From NCBI GenBank assembly GCA_900544435.1, contig UQVG01000004.1, positions 1 to 25,639 on the forward strand: DNA of 25,639 bases, written 5' to 3'. The stretch comes from an uncultured Erysipelotrichaceae bacterium. GTDB lineage: Bacteria > Bacillota_I > Bacilli_A > Erysipelotrichales > Coprobacillaceae. How positions within the stretch are numbered: the stretch's first letter is position 1; each line of letters begins with the position of its first letter. The notes below the pieces were generated by a model. The model did not search any database. It had not been told where the DNA came from and worked only from the letters and a program-made list of their open reading frames with translations. Shown one piece after another: positions 23,344-25,639 of the stretch. The position numbers were made by a program, and so were the translations under genes.

Positions 23344-23574
23344 ATGAGAGTACAAATTATTGATGATAAACAATTAAAAAACTGCAGTATTTGTGATGCA
23401 ACAGATGAATGGGTAGAAAATATATGTGTTAATGGAATCGAAGGGTTATATTGTGTTAAGTGTGATACTCTTACATTGCATGAACCACTTCCTTCGAAAC
23501 TTGTATATTTAGCTTTTAAGAAAAAATGTATGCAAATAAAAGAAATGAAAGCCAATAATCAGTTGACAATGTAA
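23344..23574 (+). CDS. Small CxxC/CxxC zinc-ribbon-like protein, unknown
   Basis: The frame can be opened at TTG 23329, but the ATG at 23344 (MRVQIIDDKQ) is preferred because TTGGTGAT sits at a normal distance upstream. The 76-residue product has CSIC near residue 14-17 and CVKC near residue 37-40, with another Cys between, a layout expected for a small zinc ribbon. The second half is basic and helical (FKKKCMQIKEMKANN). No family is recognised. Its 3' end overlaps the -35 box of the thrS promoter, so its transcript may continue into the thrS leader. Confidence 0.65.
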   Translation: MRVQIIDDKQLKNCSICDATDEWVENICVNGIEGLYCVKCDTLTLHEPLPSKLVYLAFKKKCMQIKEMKANNQLTM

Positions 23575-23590
23575 AATATTGTATTAGAAT
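23563..23590 (+). promoter_or_regulatory. Sigma-A promoter of the thrS T-box transcript
   Basis: Perfect TTGACA (23563-23568) inside the last codons of the preceding gene, a 16-base spacer and TAGAAT (23585-23590). Start predicted near 23597. Confidence 0.75.
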
Positions 23591-23599
23591 AAAAACGTA

Positions 23600-23805
23600 A
23601 ATAAAAAAGCAATGATTTAGGATATGTTTTATAAATGATTTGATTTAGAGAAAAGGTGGTTGGTGAAAACCTTGAGAATGTTTATAAGATACTCCCTAAT
23701 AGCTACACTTGAAAAAGATTGTCGTTAACTGCGTTAAAGTTTTGAGGCTGAAAAGCAAATTAAGGTGGTACCACGAAACTCTCGTCCTTTGGATGAGAGT
23801 TTTTT
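23600..23805 (+). promoter_or_regulatory. Thr-specific T-box leader of thrS
   Basis: The leader shows a stem I apical region AAGGTGGTTGGTGAAAACCTT (core at about 23653-23673), a specifier ACT (threonine) at 23691-23693 in the context AAGAT-ACT-CCC, and the core AAGGTGGTACCACGA (23762-23776). The core is the canonical T-box. It fills the gap between the small zinc-ribbon gene and thrS. Confidence 0.92.
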
Positions 23806-23806
23806 A
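23776..23806 (+). terminator. T-box intrinsic terminator upstream of thrS
   Basis: AAACTCTCGTCC (23776-23787), loop TTT and GGATGAGAGTTT (23791-23802) form a 12-bp stem with one G-T pair, running into a T tract. Confidence 0.9.
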
Positions 23807-23823
23807 TGTAAAGGAGAAGGAAA

Positions 23824-25572
23824 ATGGTAGATTTTAAAGAAAATGAACAATTAAATACATTAAATCACTCTTGTGCCCATGTTATGGCACAAGCAATTAA
23901 ACATCTTTATCCACAAGCTAAGTTTTGGGTAGGTCCTGTTGTAGCTGAAGGATTCTATTATGATGTTGATTTAGGTGATGAAGTTGTTAGTGATGAAGCT
24001 ATCGCTAAAATTGAAAAAGAAATGAAAAAAATCTGTAAAGATGGTAAAAGAATTGTTCGTCGTGAAATTTCTAAAGAAGAAGCTTTAGAAATGTTTAAAG
24101 ATGATGAATATAAATTAGATTTAATTTCTAATTTAGAAGATGGAACAATTACTTGTTATAGCCAAGGGGATTTTACTGATTTATGTAGAGGTCCTCATGT
24201 TGAAACAGTTAAAATGTGTAAAAACTTTAAATTAATCAAACATTCTGGAGCTTATTGGAAAGGTGATAAAAATAATAAAGTTTTACAACGTATTTATGGT
24301 GTTTGTTTCCCAACTGCTGAAGAATTAGAAGAACATTTAAATTTATTAGAAGAAGCTAAAGAAAGAGATCATCGTAAAATTGGTAAAGAAATGGAAATCT
24401 TCATGGTTGATGATTTAATTGGTAGAGGTCTTCCAATGTATTTACCAAAAGGATATGCTATCTGGCAAAAACTTGAAAGATACATCAAACAAAAAGAAAA
24501 GAAATTAGGTTACTTACATGTCTTAACTCCTGCTGTAGGAACAGTAAACTTATATAAAACATCAGGACACTGGGATCATTATAAAGAAAACATGTTCCCA
24601 CAAATGGAAATGGATGGAGAATCATTTGTTTTACGTCCAATGAACTGTCCTCATCATATGATGATTTATGCAAATAAATTACATTCTTATAAAAACTTAC
24701 CAATTCGTATTGGTGAAATTGCTCATGACTTTAGATATGAAGCATCAGGGGCTGTTAAAGGTATTGAAAGAGGAAGACATTTCTGTCAAAATGATGCCCA
24801 TTTATTCGTAACACCAGAACAAATTAAATCAGAATTTAAAGGTGTTATTGATTTAATCTTAGATGTTTATAAAGATTTCAATATTACAGATTATCGTTGT
24901 GTATTATCACTTAGAGATCCTGAAGATAAAGAAAAATATCATGATGATGATGAAATGTGGAATAAAGCAGAAAATGAATTACGTGAAGTAATGAATGAAC
25001 TTGGTATTGAATATACTGAAGAAATTGGGGAAGCTGCTTTCTATGGTCCTAAATTAGATGTTAATGTTAAACCAGCCATTGGTAATGAAATTACATTATC
25101 AACTTGTCAATTAGATTTCTGTTTACCAGCTAAATTTAACTTAACTTATGTAGCTGAAGATGGAACTAAGAAAACACCAGTTGTATTACACAGAGCTATC
25201 TTAGGTTCATTAGATCGTTTCATGGCTTATATCTTAGAAGAAACAAAAGGAAACTTACCATTATGGTTAGCTCCTACACAAGTAAAAGTATTACCTGTTA
25301 AAAATGAATATCATTTAGATTACGCTAATGAAATCTATCAATTATTATTAGATGAAGGTTTTGAAGTAGAACTTGATTCAAGAGATGAAAAATTAGGATA
25401 TCGTATTCGTGAAGCACAAATGCAAAAAGCAAACTATATCCTTGTTTTAGGTAATAATGAACGTGATGAAAGAACTGTTACTTATCGTAAACATGGTGAA
25501 CAAAAAGCAACAACAGTTACTATTGATGAATTTGTTTCAATGTTAAAACAACAAATCAAAGATAAAAAATAA
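23824..25572 (+). CDS. thrS: Threonine--tRNA ligase lacking the N-terminal TGS domain
   Basis: ThrRS charges tRNA-Thr and edits mischarged Ser-tRNA. The 582 residues begin directly with the editing domain (N2): HSCAHVMAQAI with His15 and His19, and YSQGDFTDLCRGPH with Cys121 and His125. The class II core follows: motif 2 region FRYEASGAVKGIERGRHF with Arg304, and zinc ligands Cys275 (MNCPHHM), His326 and His456. The anticodon-binding domain runs from about 482 to the end. Against the E. coli enzyme (about 640 residues) equivalent residues are shifted by 58-61, so the TGS/N1 domain of about 60 residues is missing. The start is well fixed by AAAGGAGAAGGAAA just after the T-box terminator. Confidence 0.96.
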   Translation: MVDFKENEQLNTLNHSCAHVMAQAIKHLYPQAKFWVGPVVAEGFYYDVDLGDEVVSDEAIAKIEKEMKKICKDGKRIVRREISKEEALEMFKDDEYKLDLISNLEDGTITCYSQGDFTDLCRGPHVETVKMCKNFKLIKHSGAYWKGDKNNKVLQRIYGVCFPTAEELEEHLNLLEEAKERDHRKIGKEMEIFMVDDLIGRGLPMYLPKGYAIWQKLERYIKQKEKKLGYLHVLTPAVGTVNLYKTSGHWDHYKENMFPQMEMDGESFVLRPMNCPHHMMIYANKLHSYKNLPIRIGEIAHDFRYEASGAVKGIERGRHFCQNDAHLFVTPEQIKSEFKGVIDLILDVYKDFNITDYRCVLSLRDPEDKEKYHDDDEMWNKAENELREVMNELGIEYTEEIGEAAFYGPKLDVNVKPAIGNEITLSTCQLDFCLPAKFNLTYVAEDGTKKTPVVLHRAILGSLDRFMAYILEETKGNLPLWLAPTQVKVLPVKNEYHLDYANEIYQLLLDEGFEVELDSRDEKLGYRIREAQMQKANYILVLGNNERDERTVTYRKHGEQKATTVTIDEFVSMLKQQIKDKK

Positions 25573-25579
25573 TAAAAAT

Positions 25580-25626
25580 GGACGATTACGAAATGAATGA
25601 TTTAATTTCGTACGTCCTTTTTTTTG
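25580..25626 (+). terminator. Terminator of thrS
   Basis: GGACG (25580-25584) and TACGAAAT (25587-25594) pair with ATTTCGTA (25605-25612) and CGTCC (25613-25617), leaving a two-base bulge and a ten-base loop, followed by eight or more T residues. The remaining bases to the window end hold nothing recognisable. Confidence 0.85.
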
Positions 25627-25639
25627 CATATGAAAAGGA

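Noticed and set aside
23600..23823. A hidden TGS domain upstream of thrS lost by frameshift
   Set aside because: The whole interval is accounted for by a canonical T-box leader and terminator, followed by a good ribosome binding site at the annotated start.
1..25639. CRISPR array, prophage or insertion sequence
   Set aside because: No regularly spaced direct repeats, transposase, integrase or phage structural genes were recognised anywhere in the window.

Overview
The window is AT-rich, densely packed DNA from a Gram-positive bacterium of the Bacillota. The evidence is three T-box leaders, sigma-A promoters of the TTGACA/TATAAT type, purine-rich ribosome binding sites, a candidate CcpA operator, a small acid-soluble spore protein (SspI) and surface proteins with sortase-like tails. 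Gene content and base composition resemble gut spore-formers of the Erysipelotrichales/Coprobacillaceae type. That placement is an inference and was not tested by any search. No phage, insertion sequence, integrase or CRISPR array was seen.

Layout. 1-262: start of a minus-strand HD-type hydrolase, cut by the window edge. 367-1140: a small lipoprotein, then tRNA-Leu(CAA) and tRNA-Gly(UCC). 1157-2514: a Phe-specific T-box and aroF (DAHP synthase). 2536-3845 (minus): a DUF1287 protein and a SEC-C zinc-motif protein. 3925-5215: two membrane proteins of unknown function. 5223-5417 (minus): sspI. 5464-8436: a tightly overlapped run of a YgjP-like metallopeptidase, a SPOUT RNA methyltransferase, a HAD phosphatase and an AraC-type regulator. 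8510-13797: a cell-surface island with a secreted esterase, a 964-residue metallo-beta-lactamase-fold/esterase fusion and a convergent secreted protein, all ending in the same VKTGD sorting-like tail. 13945-17644: a Phe T-box and pheS-pheT. 17687-20013 (minus): two overlapping coiled-coil proteins that look like diverged paralogues. 20074-22420 (minus): a split ThrE-type exporter and tmcAL. 22571-23290: an RluB-type pseudouridine synthase. 23344-23574: a small CxxC/CxxC protein. 23563-25572: a Thr T-box and thrS, which lacks the usual N-terminal TGS domain.

How the genes work together. Most of the window is translation and amino-acid economy: two tRNAs, PheRS, ThrRS, TmcAL, pseudouridine synthase, RNA methyltransferase and DAHP synthase. 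Three of these units are controlled by uncharged tRNA through T-boxes. The specifier triplets can be read directly: TTC (Phe) for aroF and pheST, and ACT (Thr) for thrS. aroF and pheST therefore appear to answer to the same uncharged tRNA-Phe signal. The 8.5-13.8 kb island is the most accessory-looking part. It appears to be an outward-facing hydrolase module next to an AraC regulator, with a candidate catabolite-repression operator upstream of the fusion gene. Its substrate cannot be read from sequence.

The best candidates for something undescribed are the metallo-beta-lactamase/esterase fusion and the paralogous coiled-coil pair at 17687-20013.
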